From Nostoc calcicola FACHB-3891 (GTDB taxonomy: Bacteria; Cyanobacteriota; Cyanobacteriia; Cyanobacteriales; Nostocaceae), in contig NZ_JACJRQ010000058.1 of the NCBI RefSeq assembly GCF_014697355.1, positions 1-44,625 on the forward strand: a stretch of 44,625 nucleotides of DNA. Direction: 5' to 3'. Below are positions 34,188 to 43,520 of this stretch, in pieces. Position 1 is the stretch's first letter; the number at the start of each line of letters is the position of its first letter. The position numbers were made by a program, and so were the translations under genes. Under the pieces are notes generated by a model. That model ran no database searches and was not told where the DNA came from. It was given only the letters and a program-made list of their open reading frames with translations.

Positions 34188-35582
34188 CTAATCTCCCCCC
34201 AATTCGACTAATTTACCGATATTGAAATCTATGCGTGTCCAGCCTTTGAGCCGACGTAAATTATCGATCAAGAGCAAAGGAATTTGCCAATGATGCACCA
34301 TTAAAAATGGTAAGGGATCGTCTGATTTGTAAATTGCATCAGTTCCCCGCCAAATATTTGCAATCCATTTTTTCAATTGTGTGAAAGAACGGATGCCAGT
34401 CAAACGCCAGACTTCATGATAAGTCCAATAAGTTGGTTGACTCGTTGGTAATGGCTGTAATGTTTCAGCCATCGGTTCTTTATCGAGATACGCTTGGGCA
34501 ACTTTGGGATGGTCGTAAAAAGTAGTAATTGCAGAGTGTGTGCGGGGATTACACTCAATGGCGTAAACTCTGCCATCCTCAGCTTGAATGAAGTCAAAGG
34601 AAATCTGTCCTGTAAGTTTCAGTTCTTTGACAAAATGCCTTACCCATTCCCTGATTTGGGAATTTTCAACGTTTTCATAGTTGACTTGAAAGGCTGAAGA
34701 TTCACAGCAGCAGTGCAATCGTAATTCACCATCCCGGACGGTGCTATGGGTACAAAATTCTTTCCCAGGAATAAATTCTTGCATAATCCAAGGCTTTTCC
34801 GGGCTGATTGGCAAGCTTCTAACGAATGCAGCTGTTTCTTCAGGGGTGGCGCAGGGAAGCTTGGTTAAGTCTAAACGTCGTACTGAATCGTAAGGAATAC
34901 TCTTGAGGATATACTTGCGAGATTCCTGGGAGAAGTCGAAATTTAGAACTTGTTCGGCAGAGGTAATTTTGAAAGATTTAGGTGCTGATAAACCAAGCGA
35001 TCGCGCTGTTTCGGCAAAGGCAAATTTATCATCCAATTTCTGGGTAATATCCGCATCAAAGTGAAATACTTCACAGTATTCTGACAGCAATGGTTTAGCC
35101 AGAGAATCGTAGTAGCTACCCAATGGACTGGTGACGGGAATATAGACATCAATATTTTCTTGTTTGATGATGTCTATCAAAGCCTGAGTATAGCATTCTG
35201 GATTTTCTTGGGGTGCAGGAACAGTATAAAATTTGTCCACTGCTTGGGAAAATCGATGCCCAGACAGCCAATATTTGTGGGTTTCTATCAACACAACTCT
35301 GTGTCCAGCCGCATTAAACGATCGGGCTAGCTGTAAAGCTTTGGTCATTTTGCCCCCACTAATCAATATATTTTTGGGGTTTGCGGCTTTGGTAGCTGAA
35401 TGTTGAAAAGGACGGGATATATTACACCACAACAAAGTTACTACAACGATGGTGGCATTGATTGGCAGTGCTAATAACAGCAACGCCAAAGTCAAAATGT
35501 TTTGGATAATTACGGCTATTTTTGTCTCTACAGCAAGAGACGGCATAGCAGGTGAAGAAGAAACAGAAATAGATTGTGCCAT
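34188..35582 (-). CDS. mysC: MysC, ATP-grasp mycosporine-glycine synthase
   Basis: A 464-residue ATP-dependent enzyme that joins glycine to 4-deoxygadusol to form mycosporine-glycine. A hydrophobic stretch at about residues 22-52 (TLALLLLALPINATIVVVTL) may tether it to a membrane. The central part has NILISGGKMTKALQLARSFN (N-terminal Rossmann-like domain), then ATP-grasp pieces: YILKSIPYDSVRRLDL, PWIMQEFIPGKEFCTHSTV, and GQISFDFIQAEDGRVYAIEC with NPRTHSA, where Glu and Asn bind metal. The open frame can start at TTG 35588, but ATG 35582 is the likely start, six bases after the mysB stop, so translation is coupled. Confidence 0.94.
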   Translation of the reverse strand: MAQSISVSSSPAMPSLAVETKIAVIIQNILTLALLLLALPINATIVVVTLLWCNISRPFQHSATKAANPKNILISGGKMTKALQLARSFNAAGHRVVLIETHKYWLSGHRFSQAVDKFYTVPAPQENPECYTQALIDIIKQENIDVYIPVTSPLGSYYDSLAKPLLSEYCEVFHFDADITQKLDDKFAFAETARSLGLSAPKSFKITSAEQVLNFDFSQESRKYILKSIPYDSVRRLDLTKLPCATPEETAAFVRSLPISPEKPWIMQEFIPGKEFCTHSTVRDGELRLHCCCESSAFQVNYENVENSQIREWVRHFVKELKLTGQISFDFIQAEDGRVYAIECNPRTHSAITTFYDHPKVAQAYLDKEPMAETLQPLPTSQPTYWTYHEVWRLTGIRSFTQLKKWIANIWRGTDAIYKSDDPLPFLMVHHWQIPLLLIDNLRRLKGWTRIDFNIGKLVELGGD

Positions 35583-35588
35583 AGTCAA

Positions 35589-36425
35589 TCAGGCAGTTCT
35601 GCGGATAATCGTCAAGCCATCTCGTAGGGGTAGTATTACCTGTTCTACGCGGGGATCGAGTGCTACGGCACGATTAAATTGAGCGATCGCTTCGCCGTTG
35701 GCAGTGCGTTGTGGTTCAGGTAAATAAACCTCTCCTTGCAGGAGTGTGTTATCTACACAAATAAATCCTGATGGTGCTAGCAAATTCGTATCTAGCAATG
35801 TTTGGAAGTAAGTTATGTACTCCTTTTTATCCGCGTCAATAAAGACTAGATCGAATGATTCTCCGGCTGCTACCAACTTATCTAAGGTTTGCAAAGCCGA
35901 TCCTAATTCCACCCGGATTTTTTGACCATCAGGAGATCGATCGAAAGCTGCTTGTCCAACTTCTGCGGCAAAGGGATCTACTTCGCAGGCAACTAGCACT
36001 CCGTCTTTCGGTAATGCCTCTGCCATTGCTAGTGCAGAATAACCTGTGAACATCCCTATCTCTAGTACTCTTTTAGCTTTGGTCATATGAACAAACATTT
36101 TCAGGGTTTGTCCTTCTACATGACCAGATAGCATCTCTTGTTCTAGAGGCCGTACTGTTGTGCCTTCACTAAAGTGTTCTTGCCATGCTTCTGTGGATGT
36201 TTTTTCGGCAAGTGCAGTTAAAGCGGCTGATTCAGGGGTCGTATATTCTTCCAAGTAAGGATCTAAACCAGCTGCCAAACGCCATGCTTCATTGAGGTTA
36301 GCGACTAACTCCGCAGGTAAATCTGTGCGTTGGTTAATCTCTTGGACAATAGCTTCTAACTTCTTTGCTAAGATTCCTACCGGTGTAACTGGTCTAGCTG
36401 TGGGCTTGGTAATTGTAGTAGACAT
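35589..36425 (-). CDS. mysB: MysB, SAM-dependent O-methyltransferase
   Basis: A 278-residue methyltransferase that methylates demethyl-4-deoxygadusol to 4-deoxygadusol. The SAM motif I is RVLEIGMFTGYSALAMAEAL, followed by VACEVDPFAAEVGQAAFDRS. FDLVFIDADKKEYITYFQTL carries the metal-binding Asp of the caffeoyl-CoA/catechol-type class, and FICVDNTLLQGEVYLPE the second metal ligand region. The C-terminal ILPLRDGLTIIRR is typical. Its ATG shares one base with the mysA stop (TAATG), a strong sign of coupled translation. Confidence 0.95.
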   Translation of the reverse strand: MSTTITKPTARPVTPVGILAKKLEAIVQEINQRTDLPAELVANLNEAWRLAAGLDPYLEEYTTPESAALTALAEKTSTEAWQEHFSEGTTVRPLEQEMLSGHVEGQTLKMFVHMTKAKRVLEIGMFTGYSALAMAEALPKDGVLVACEVDPFAAEVGQAAFDRSPDGQKIRVELGSALQTLDKLVAAGESFDLVFIDADKKEYITYFQTLLDTNLLAPSGFICVDNTLLQGEVYLPEPQRTANGEAIAQFNRAVALDPRVEQVILPLRDGLTIIRRTA

Positions 36426-37657
36426 TATTTTGCACTCCCAACTAGTTCTGTCTGATAGACGGGGTACATATCTACACCTTCACCACCACGAGGATAGGTA
36501 GCGCAAAGCTGCTTATGATCTGCTAAAGCTTGTGCTAATTCTTCCCGTGTCAAATCATTCACAAAGAAGCAGGTACCAATCGGTTTAGGCATAGCAGCTC
36601 TTAACAAACCATCTCTTGTGAGGCTAATAGACTCGGTAGCGTCCCATAGCAGTTCTTCATCCAATAAAGGATGGTCGAGAGCCAGCCCCAAACGACTGAT
36701 TAATCCTATAATGCGATCGCGTTCTTCAATGGTGATGTAGCCTCTATTGCCTGCGATGGTTGCAGATAAGGCCATATCGATGCTCACTGCATGTCCATGA
36801 AACATCGGTATCCGTGGTGCCAGTTCTAAAGTCGGACTCCAGGTATGTCCATAAGCAATTGCTCTGTCCAAATCTAGTTCGCGGAGGTTAGGTACCTCTA
36901 ACTCCAACATCTTTTTGATCGCTTCGTAAGTCAGACGGTGAGCTATTTCTTTAATCTCTGGAGTTGCATCAAGATTCCCAAAGTGAGTGTCCAGCAGTTC
37001 TTTGCCATACTTTTCTAACCACTCAAACACACCCCCATGAGCAACCACCGCAATTTTGACTAATTCTGCCATCCCATTACGCACTTGATTTGTTGGTAAT
37101 GTCCCCAGCAGAGAAAAGTCTAAAAACACTTTTTGAGAAGCGTGATAAGCACCCAAACGATTTTTCAGCTTCCGATGGTTAACTGCTACCTTGATAGCGA
37201 CGCTAGCATCAATCAAACCAATTAAAGAAGTAGGAATCCGGATGTAATTACTACTACGGCGATAGGTAGAGCAAGCAAACCCTACAACGTCTGTAATTAA
37301 ACCACCACCCACTACTAAGACTGGCTCTTTTCGTACTAATTTGAAGTCTGCGAACACATCTATGATTTTCTCAAAGGTTTGCATAGACTTGTTTGGTTCG
37401 CTAATGGTTAGAGCAAAAATCCTCAAATCGATACCGTAATAACGGAAATATTTCTCAATTTGAGTGCCGTAAAAATGGTTGACATTAGTATCGACAACAG
37501 CCAAGCATCTTCCAAAACTTTTATACGTTTCTGCAAGTTCTGGATTGGCAATATCAAAAATACCGTCTACATAAACTAAGTCATACTCAATCTTTTCATA
37601 AGCTTCTACGTGAAATGTAGTTTCAGTAGCTTGAAGTTTTGTTTGAACGATGCTCAC
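36425..37657 (-). CDS. mysA: MysA, demethyl-4-deoxygadusol synthase
   Basis: A 410-residue sugar phosphate cyclase of the 3-dehydroquinate synthase fold. In MAA pathways it turns sedoheptulose 7-phosphate into demethyl-4-deoxygadusol. The NAD-binding VLVVGGGLITDVVGFACSTY (Gly117-119, Asp123) and PTSLIGLIDASVAIKVAVNH are as in EVS/DDGS enzymes. The metal-site histidines are in AIAYGHTWSPTLELAPRIPM and FHGHAVSIDMALSA. It is longer than AroB, as expected for this branch. The start is GTG 37657, with AGAGGG about 8 bp upstream. It is the first gene of mysABC, transcribed away from the transporter gene across a 1.1-kb region. Confidence 0.95.
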   Translation of the reverse strand: MSIVQTKLQATETTFHVEAYEKIEYDLVYVDGIFDIANPELAETYKSFGRCLAVVDTNVNHFYGTQIEKYFRYYGIDLRIFALTISEPNKSMQTFEKIIDVFADFKLVRKEPVLVVGGGLITDVVGFACSTYRRSSNYIRIPTSLIGLIDASVAIKVAVNHRKLKNRLGAYHASQKVFLDFSLLGTLPTNQVRNGMAELVKIAVVAHGGVFEWLEKYGKELLDTHFGNLDATPEIKEIAHRLTYEAIKKMLELEVPNLRELDLDRAIAYGHTWSPTLELAPRIPMFHGHAVSIDMALSATIAGNRGYITIEERDRIIGLISRLGLALDHPLLDEELLWDATESISLTRDGLLRAAMPKPIGTCFFVNDLTREELAQALADHKQLCATYPRGGEGVDMYPVYQTELVGSAK

Positions 37658-38749
37658 AGATTTTACCCTCTAGTTGAAAGAAATTGTAAGTTTGATTTCG
37701 ATGCCATTATGAAGTGTAAGCACTTCTCAAAGATGGTAATTTAACTTGCTAAACTGATGTCGCAAGTCAATTACCCGTGATTCATGAGGAAAAAAGAGGT
37801 AGGCCTCAATGAAGTTTAGTTGGATTGCAGATTTAGAAACTACAAAAGACAGCACTATAGATGGAGTGCATCTACTGTCATTTCATCGGCACAGCAAAAG
37901 ACCTTGAGTCTTTGCTGAACCTTAAGAGTTTCGCAAATTTACGCAACAAAACTTCATAGACTTTTTCAGATTATCAGACTGTTAATGCTATGTCTAGCCT
38001 CAAGGATTACGGACTGAAAGTAGCTGAATAACGGTTTACAAGCAAGATAGAAGAATGGTTTTACTTGCTTAAAAAGCTTAAACGCTCGTTTACATTAGTT
38101 AACATATCACTATTTTTCAAATATTGCACCTACACCAAAGGTAGATTTGAAATAAAAAAGTAAATTTAGAGGATTTGGGGATTTGAGGGACATTTAGTAG
38201 ATCGATCTTTGAGTAGCGAGAGGAGACGACATCATCTATGTGATAAGGTTGCCAAAACTCTGATTTTCAGGTATGGGCAATTCATGAATTGATGCTACAG
38301 CGTCTAGTAGTTCGCTTTCGTGACTTAGCGGGGTAAAGGGGAAAGGGGAAAGGTTTTAAATCCCTTACCCTTCAATACGGTTCGGATAAGCAGTATGAAC
38401 TTCCCTTGTGGTCTGGGAAATGGTTTTGGGGTAAGGGGATTTGGATGTATTTGAAACCTTTCCCCTTTAACCGAACCGTATTGCCTTACCCTTTACCCGT
38501 TCCCCTTTCCCCAGCCCTCACAAGCGCATTTTTGGGTTGGCAGAGTACTAGTTTTGTGTAAGTCCTAAAAGAAAAAAATTTTCTTGTTACTGCCTGTGCG
38601 GCTAATTTCAGGTGTTCTGATGAAAAATCCCTATTTTTAAGCCATCAGCTTCTCCTTGCTTGTCTGTTTCCCCCCTTCCCCTTTTATGGATTTTATAGAT
38701 AGGCTCTAATTGGGATGCTTCGCTATTATTTTTTTTCAGTATTAGATTT
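37658..38749. other. 1.1-kb divergent control region of the MAA cluster
   Basis: No convincing gene. It should hold the promoters of mysABC and of the transporter/mysH genes. A 32-codon frame at 37810-37908 is probably chance. 38335-38520 is a homopurine/homopyrimidine repeat with an inserted inverted-repeat element (see 38374-38482). No transcription-factor site was recognised. Confidence 0.5.
38374..38482. repeat. 109-bp inverted-repeat element (AATACGGTTCGG ends)
   Basis: AATACGGTTCGG (38374-38385) and CCGAACCGTATT (38471-38482) are exact reverse complements. They sit inside CCTTACCCTT-type pyrimidine repeats, with similar words on both outer sides. Related ends (AATACCTTTCGGTTAA) bound the element at 44070-44475. 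Confidence 0.6.
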
Positions 38750-40192
38750 ATGGATTTTGTTCCGGTTGAAACAGGCGCACCTGTTTCTGTAGAAATCGCC
38801 GAGGTTGCTTCACCATCAACACTTTCTCCTACTTCAATACCCAGTTCTGGTATTTCTAAGGATGCGATTCGCACCAGTTTGAGGGCTTCCACTGCCGATG
38901 GTGTTTTCGCAGTAGTTTTCACTGTTGCCACTGGCGGAGTTTTGCTGGGTAATTTTTTGGTCGAATTAGATGCCAGTCCGGTGGTCTTTGGCTTGGTGTC
39001 CTCTATCCCTATGTTGGCACATCTGTTTCAGCCGATAGGTGCTTACTTATCTGAACGTAGCACCAGCCGCTTTCAGTATTCATTGCGGACACACGGCATT
39101 GCTCGATTACTGTGGCTAATTTTAGTCATTGGCATTGTTAGCTTTAGCTGGGGAGCGCTGAATTCTAACCAATTAGTGATATTGTCGCTCTCGATTCTTC
39201 TATGTAGCCATCTTTTAGGAGGACTAGCAATTGCATCATGCTTGAGTTGGATAGCAATGTTAGTCCCACGACAGTTGCGAGGTAGATATTTCGGGCTACG
39301 CAATAGCCTTGCCAACCTGACCGAGTTAATTAGCTTGCCCTTAGCAGGTCTAGCTATATCACATTGGTATGGGGGGACTATCCAAGGTTATGGAATGATT
39401 TTGTTAGTAAGTATTTTCTCTGGGATTGTGAGCTTGGGATGTCAGTATTTCCTGGTAGATATGAATCCCCAATTACAAAATACTTATCATGGTAGCTCAT
39501 CTCAAACTACTGTGATTGAGCTAGACTCGTCACCAAATGAACTTGGGGAGACATCTGGGGCAATCTCTTTACCGCAAATACTGACACCAAAAAACGATTT
39601 AGTTAGCAGCATTTGGAAAAACTCTAATTATTTGGTGTTTCTGGTTTATTTTGGCGCATGGACCTTTGCTGTTAACCTCAGTGCCCCATTTTTTAACCTC
39701 TACTTGCTAGATACGCTCAATCTAGATGTGAGTTGGGTAACTTTTTACAACAGCTTGCGAGCTGGGGCACATATGCTGATGCTGATTGTTTGGGGTAAAT
39801 TAGCAGATAAAATTGGCAATCGTCCGATTTTAATTTCTACAGGAATTCTGATTGCAGTCATACCGTGGTTATGGCTGCTGATTGGTTCTAGTCCCGTGGA
39901 TCTGTGGCTGTGGTTACCTTTGTTACACATTTTCATTGGTGCTAATTGGGGAGGAGTTGATTTGTGTAACAACAATCTCCAGATAGAAATTGCACCAGTA
40001 AAAAATCAGTCTATCTATTTTGCGATCGCAGCTGCTATTGCTGGGGTAAGTGGTGCTTTAGGAGCAACTATAGGCGGCTTTATCGCTCAATTTGCTGGGT
40101 CTTTTGGCATAATGGAAGTTTTCATTGTATCTGGGATATTACGACTAGCGTCACTTGTACCACTGTTTGTTAAAAAAGATCTCGGTAGTTAG
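38750..40192 (+). CDS. MFS transporter, candidate MAA exporter
   Basis: A 480-residue protein with about 12 membrane helices, a cytoplasmic N-tail of about 45 residues and a long central loop (about 240-290) between the two six-helix halves, as in the major facilitator superfamily. SCLSWIAMLVPRQLRGRYFG around residue 160 resembles the MFS loop motif, and VWGKLADKIGNRPILISTG in the second half is the clearest motif-A copy. The substrate is not evident. It diverges from mysA and is followed by the mysH-like gene in the same direction, so export or redistribution of MAAs is a reasonable inference. The start at ATG 38750 has no strong ribosome binding site. Confidence 0.85.
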   Translation: MDFVPVETGAPVSVEIAEVASPSTLSPTSIPSSGISKDAIRTSLRASTADGVFAVVFTVATGGVLLGNFLVELDASPVVFGLVSSIPMLAHLFQPIGAYLSERSTSRFQYSLRTHGIARLLWLILVIGIVSFSWGALNSNQLVILSLSILLCSHLLGGLAIASCLSWIAMLVPRQLRGRYFGLRNSLANLTELISLPLAGLAISHWYGGTIQGYGMILLVSIFSGIVSLGCQYFLVDMNPQLQNTYHGSSSQTTVIELDSSPNELGETSGAISLPQILTPKNDLVSSIWKNSNYLVFLVYFGAWTFAVNLSAPFFNLYLLDTLNLDVSWVTFYNSLRAGAHMLMLIVWGKLADKIGNRPILISTGILIAVIPWLWLLIGSSPVDLWLWLPLLHIFIGANWGGVDLCNNNLQIEIAPVKNQSIYFAIAAAIAGVSGALGATIGGFIAQFAGSFGIMEVFIVSGILRLASLVPLFVKKDLGS

Positions 40193-40405
40193 GGTGAAAT
40201 TATTGAAATACAGATGTCAAAAAATAGTCCACCTACAGAAAGAATTACTAACTCAATATTTACTCTATATTGAAAAAGCTTTGTTATGTCGTGACAAATT
40301 CGATCTCACTAAAATCAATTCCAGAAATATTGGTGAGATCGACTGATATGCATTTAGCAATTCCTATCCAAAATGGTTTAGTTTCAAAATCTGAAAAAAG
40401 ATAAA

Positions 40406-41209
40406 ATGCTCAAGGTAGACACACGCAAAATTAGCCATCAACAAGTTGAAGCTTTCGAGCGAGATGGCGTTATCTGCGTCAAAAACGCTGTGGATGACAT
40501 CTGGGTACAACGAATGCGAACAGCAGTTGACAAGAATGTATTAATCCCTGGTCCTTTGGAAGAAAAGAATGCCCCAAAACCAGAAGCCAGTGCGGAGCAT
40601 ACCAGTAATTTATGGCTTGTTGATGCTGATTTCCGTGCTTTGGCTTTTGAATCTCCATTACCAACACTCGCAGTTCAAGTTTTAAAGTCGAAAAAATTAA
40701 ACTTTTTGGCTGACGGTTTTTTTGTGAAGAAGCCGAAATCTAATAGTCGTATTGGGTGGCATAACGACCTACCTTACTGGCCTATACAAGGCTGGCAGTG
40801 TTGTAAAATTTGGTTGGCTCTAGATACTGTCAACCAAGAAAATGGCCGATTAGAGTATATCAAAGGTTCTCATCGATGGGGCAAAGAGTTGCGGGAGCGA
40901 TCGAATCCCTCGTGGTTTGTAGAACCAAAACCTCACGAAATTCTCTCCTGGGATATGGAAGCTGGAGATTGCTTGATTCACCATTTTCTGACAATTCATC
41001 ATTCAGTAACTAACATATCTTCTAGACAACGACGTGCAGTAGTGACTAATTGGACTGGTGATGATGTTACTTATTATCAGCGTCCGAAAGCGTGGCCTTT
41101 CAAATCGATTGAAGAAATTGATTTACCACAATTTAATTCATTCAAAACCAAAAAATCTGGCGAGCCGCTAGACTGTGATATATTTCCTAGAATTGAAGTG
41201 CATCGCTGA
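40406..41209 (+). CDS. mysH: MysH-like Fe(II)/2-oxoglutarate dioxygenase (PhyH family)
   Basis: A 267-residue non-haem iron oxygenase. The iron ligands are His119 and Asp121 in SRIGWHNDLPYWP and probably His198 in GDCLIHHFLTIHHSVTN. An Arg at 207-210 (SSRQRRAVVTNWTG) would hold 2-oxoglutarate. This is the layout of phytanoyl-CoA dioxygenase-like proteins. MysH enzymes of this family, encoded in cyanobacterial mys clusters, convert di-substituted MAAs into palythine-type products. Its place 213 bp after the transporter and opposite mysABCD supports that role here. A non-MAA PhyH function cannot be excluded by sequence alone. A strong hairpin at 41344-41385 may end the transcript. Confidence 0.85.
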   Translation: MLKVDTRKISHQQVEAFERDGVICVKNAVDDIWVQRMRTAVDKNVLIPGPLEEKNAPKPEASAEHTSNLWLVDADFRALAFESPLPTLAVQVLKSKKLNFLADGFFVKKPKSNSRIGWHNDLPYWPIQGWQCCKIWLALDTVNQENGRLEYIKGSHRWGKELRERSNPSWFVEPKPHEILSWDMEAGDCLIHHFLTIHHSVTNISSRQRRAVVTNWTGDDVTYYQRPKAWPFKSIEEIDLPQFNSFKTKKSGEPLDCDIFPRIEVHR

Positions 41210-41226
41210 TTCATTTTGCTGGTCAT

Positions 41227-41333
41227 TATAGCGTTTCTCGGTCTGATGAGGTACACCCGTAGGGGCGAACGGCCGTTCGCCCCTACAACGTGGGATATAG
41301 TCTTGTACCTCACTTGAATGGGAATCGCTATAT
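41227..41333. repeat. MITE-like element with central palindrome (family A), copy 2
   Basis: It starts TATAGCGTTTCTCGGT and ends GAATGGGAATCGCTATA, imperfect inverted ends. The centre holds a perfect 22-bp palindrome (41262-41283) with arm GGGGCGAACGG. It has the same plan as 27588-27688 and lies just past mysH. Confidence 0.75.
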
Positions 41334-41343
41334 ATGTTTTTAA

Positions 41344-41385
41344 TGAGGACTTTAGTGCTTGATTTTTGAAGCACTAAAGTCCTCA
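41344..41385. terminator. 17-bp perfect hairpin, possible bidirectional terminator
   Basis: TGAGGACTTTAGTGCTT (41344-41360) pairs with AAGCACTAAAGTCCTCA (41369-41385) across an 8-nt loop. It lies between the convergent mysH and glycosyltransferase genes. No long T run follows, so it may be a repeat rather than a true terminator. Confidence 0.5.
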
Positions 41386-41480
41386 CTACGAACTTCTCAA
41401 AGTTTTTGCGCTAGACTACTAGTCCTATATAGGACTCATATTTGATTATTGAAATATAGGTAGGGTACGTTATACCAAAG

Positions 41481-41521
41481 GCTAACGCACCACACAAAGG
41501 TTCGGGTTCGGGTGCGTTAGG
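41481..41521. repeat. GCTAACGCACC..GGTGCGTTAGGC hairpin repeat
   Basis: GCTAACGCACC (41481-41491) and GGTGCGTTAG-C (41511-41521) form a stem around CACAAAGGTTCGGGTTCG. Flanks AGGGTACGTTA and CCGTAACACACCC extend the similarity. Confidence 0.55.
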
Positions 41522-41623
41522 CTACGCCGTAACACACCCCACATATCACTTAGATTTTTTCAGAAATCAAATCATAGTCCTATAGAAGATTTGCATTATA
41601 TAATTTAGCTAGCAATGCCGCGC

Positions 41624-42532
41624 TTAGACATCCATCTGCAACATTTCATCAATCATATCTAATATATCCGGGTCTATAGTTAGATCGAACTTCCTAGCGA
41701 ATAATTTTTCTGATTTACTAATTTTTTCAAAATCATTTTTTTCTAAAATCCTGGGATGGAGTGCGTTAACATTTCCCCAGTCTATATATCTCAAATGATC
41801 GTTAATTATTTTGTCTTTAAAAGGTGAATTTAAAATAAGTATTTGGTAAAAAAGCTCATCTGCTATAAATGTGTAATTAAAACCATTCATCAACTTAGGG
41901 TTTTGTTTGACAAAATCATCTATATACTTTACACATTCTCCGGTTAAGCACCAAAATGCAGAACCTCCATAAAGAGCAAAGCCTTCAAGAAATTTACGTT
42001 TTTTAGGTAAAAATGAAATCAACAATGAATATAAGAAAGAATTGATAGCCGATTTAAATTCACGCTTTTCAGGAATACAAATATACTCATCTTTCCAACG
42101 GATGTGCCAATAATCTATTCTTCTTAAGCCGCCACCTTTCCATTTACTACAAGGTAGTGGAAAATACTCAAGAAATTCTTTACCTTTATTCTGTTGTAGA
42201 AACCTCTTGATTTGTGCATTTGATTTAATTGGATAGTCTTGACCCGATAAGTGTATAACATAGTCAAAGGAAATATCTGTTTTGACTATTGACTTCATCC
42301 CCTCAAGAGTAGCTTTTACAGCATCAAAACTTCCCCATCCGGAATCGAATCTCTTGAAAAAAGAAACATTGGGAAAATCATTGAGTTGAGTAAGTACCTG
42401 ATGATAAATTTTCGGCTCCACCTTTTTATCTATATGTATAAAAAATGAAACATCTTTTGTATTAAGTTGATGAATAAGACGCGCCAATTGCTCAGGATAT
42501 TTATGTATGAGGATGATGTATGCAATTTTCAC
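41624..42532 (-). CDS. Core-2/I-branching-type glycosyltransferase (GT14-like)
   Basis: A 302-residue protein matching the branching beta-1,6-GlcNAc transferase superfamily: KIAYIILIHKYPEQLARLIH, FFIHIDKKVEPKIY, RFDSGWGSFDAVKATLEGMK, and DYVIHLSGQDYPIKSNAQIK. The last segment is the family's clearest signature. The C-terminal part has YGGSAFWCLTGECVKYI and ADELFYQILILNSPFKD. Bacterial members decorate exopolysaccharide or surface glycans; the acceptor here is unknown. No signal peptide. The start is GTG 42532 without a good ribosome binding site. It is more AT-rich than neighbours, with many Lys/Ile/Asn codons, which hints at transfer. Confidence 0.85.
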   Translation of the reverse strand: MKIAYIILIHKYPEQLARLIHQLNTKDVSFFIHIDKKVEPKIYHQVLTQLNDFPNVSFFKRFDSGWGSFDAVKATLEGMKSIVKTDISFDYVIHLSGQDYPIKSNAQIKRFLQQNKGKEFLEYFPLPCSKWKGGGLRRIDYWHIRWKDEYICIPEKREFKSAINSFLYSLLISFLPKKRKFLEGFALYGGSAFWCLTGECVKYIDDFVKQNPKLMNGFNYTFIADELFYQILILNSPFKDKIINDHLRYIDWGNVNALHPRILEKNDFEKISKSEKLFARKFDLTIDPDILDMIDEMLQMDV

Positions 42533-42696
42533 AGTAGGATTATTAAATAGACAATTATTATTAGCTTTATATTAACAAGACTAAGATTTTATGTCTAGTG
42601 TCTTGAGTCTTTGTGGTTCTCGCTGATGTTAATAAAATAAAAGCTATAAATTAGCTGCTATAGTTGTGAATTTTTTGAAGTCCTAATGCATATTTT

Positions 42697-43200
42697 TTAT
42701 ATTATTTCCTCCCCCCTAGTTAATATTTTACTCATCTTGGTAACTGGAACAATTACCCCATTTCTTAAGTAATGAGGCGCTCTTTCGATGGCAGTAAATC
42801 CCAGTTTTAAATAAAATCCTTCAGCATAAAGGCTAGCAGTTGTAATTACCTTATCTATACCTCGATCGCTTGCTCGATGGCAAAAATGTTCAACTAAAGC
42901 ACGGCCAATACCTTTACCTTGATATTTAGGATGGACGTATAGCCCAATCAGCTCGTCAACAACGAAACTGGCAAAACCCATAACAACATCTCCCTCCACT
43001 GCAACCCACAAAGATTCCACTTTCATATTTTTTAATATATTTGAACCATCAGGCTGGTTGCGGTTATTACGCCAAGCTAAAAGCTCTTTTTCGGTATAAA
43101 AAGTTGTAGGTAGAGCTTTGATAGCAGCAATATGAATTGCACTCAGCACCCAGGCATCTTTTTTATCAGCAGATCGAAGAGATATTTGATTAGCACTCAT
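42697..43200 (-). CDS. GNAT-family N-acetyltransferase
   Basis: A 167-residue acetyl-CoA-dependent acetyltransferase. ISLRSADKKDAWVLSAIHIA begins the GNAT fold. DELIGLYVHPKYQGKGIGRA is motif A, with the Q/RxxGxG/A pyrophosphate loop (QGKGIG). AEGFYLKLGFTAIERAPHYL is motif B, with the usual Tyr near the thioester. The substrate is not predictable. It lies alone between an AT-rich spacer and the glycosyltransferase gene, in the same orientation. Confidence 0.9.
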   Translation of the reverse strand: MSANQISLRSADKKDAWVLSAIHIAAIKALPTTFYTEKELLAWRNNRNQPDGSNILKNMKVESLWVAVEGDVVMGFASFVVDELIGLYVHPKYQGKGIGRALVEHFCHRASDRGIDKVITTASLYAEGFYLKLGFTAIERAPHYLRNGVIVPVTKMSKILTRGEEII

Positions 43201-43520
43201 AGTTTGAAGGCTGGCATTTAGCTTACATGCCTTTTCAATTTTCTTTTTATCAGAATATCAAGTTCCCTCAAAATATAAACTCCAGTAAATTTATCGTTAA
43301 AACATATAATATATTTTAATCTACATAAAATCTATCGGCGAACCGTATATTATAGATAGAGCAATAAAATAATCAACCCAAAAGGCAAATTGAGAAGCAA
43401 TCAAGCGATAACTTTTGAAATTTGACAAATTTTGTTGCAATTATCTAAATATCTTCTCAAAGCTTGCTTCTTAGAGAATTTATCAAGCTGCCAGAGATGG
43501 GAAAGTTCAAAGGAGTAAAT
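43201..43520. other. AT-rich divergent spacer
   Basis: No gene, RNA or notable hairpin was seen. It should contain the promoters of the acetyltransferase and DUF442-type genes. Confidence 0.4.

Noticed and set aside
37810..37908. 32-codon frame in the mysA upstream region
   Set aside because: Short, with no recognisable pattern; a GAGG lies nearby but the spacing is poor. Not enough to call a gene.
38608..38931. 107-codon minus-strand frame overlapping the MFS gene start
   Set aside because: It is mostly antisense to the transporter N-terminus and shows no domain.
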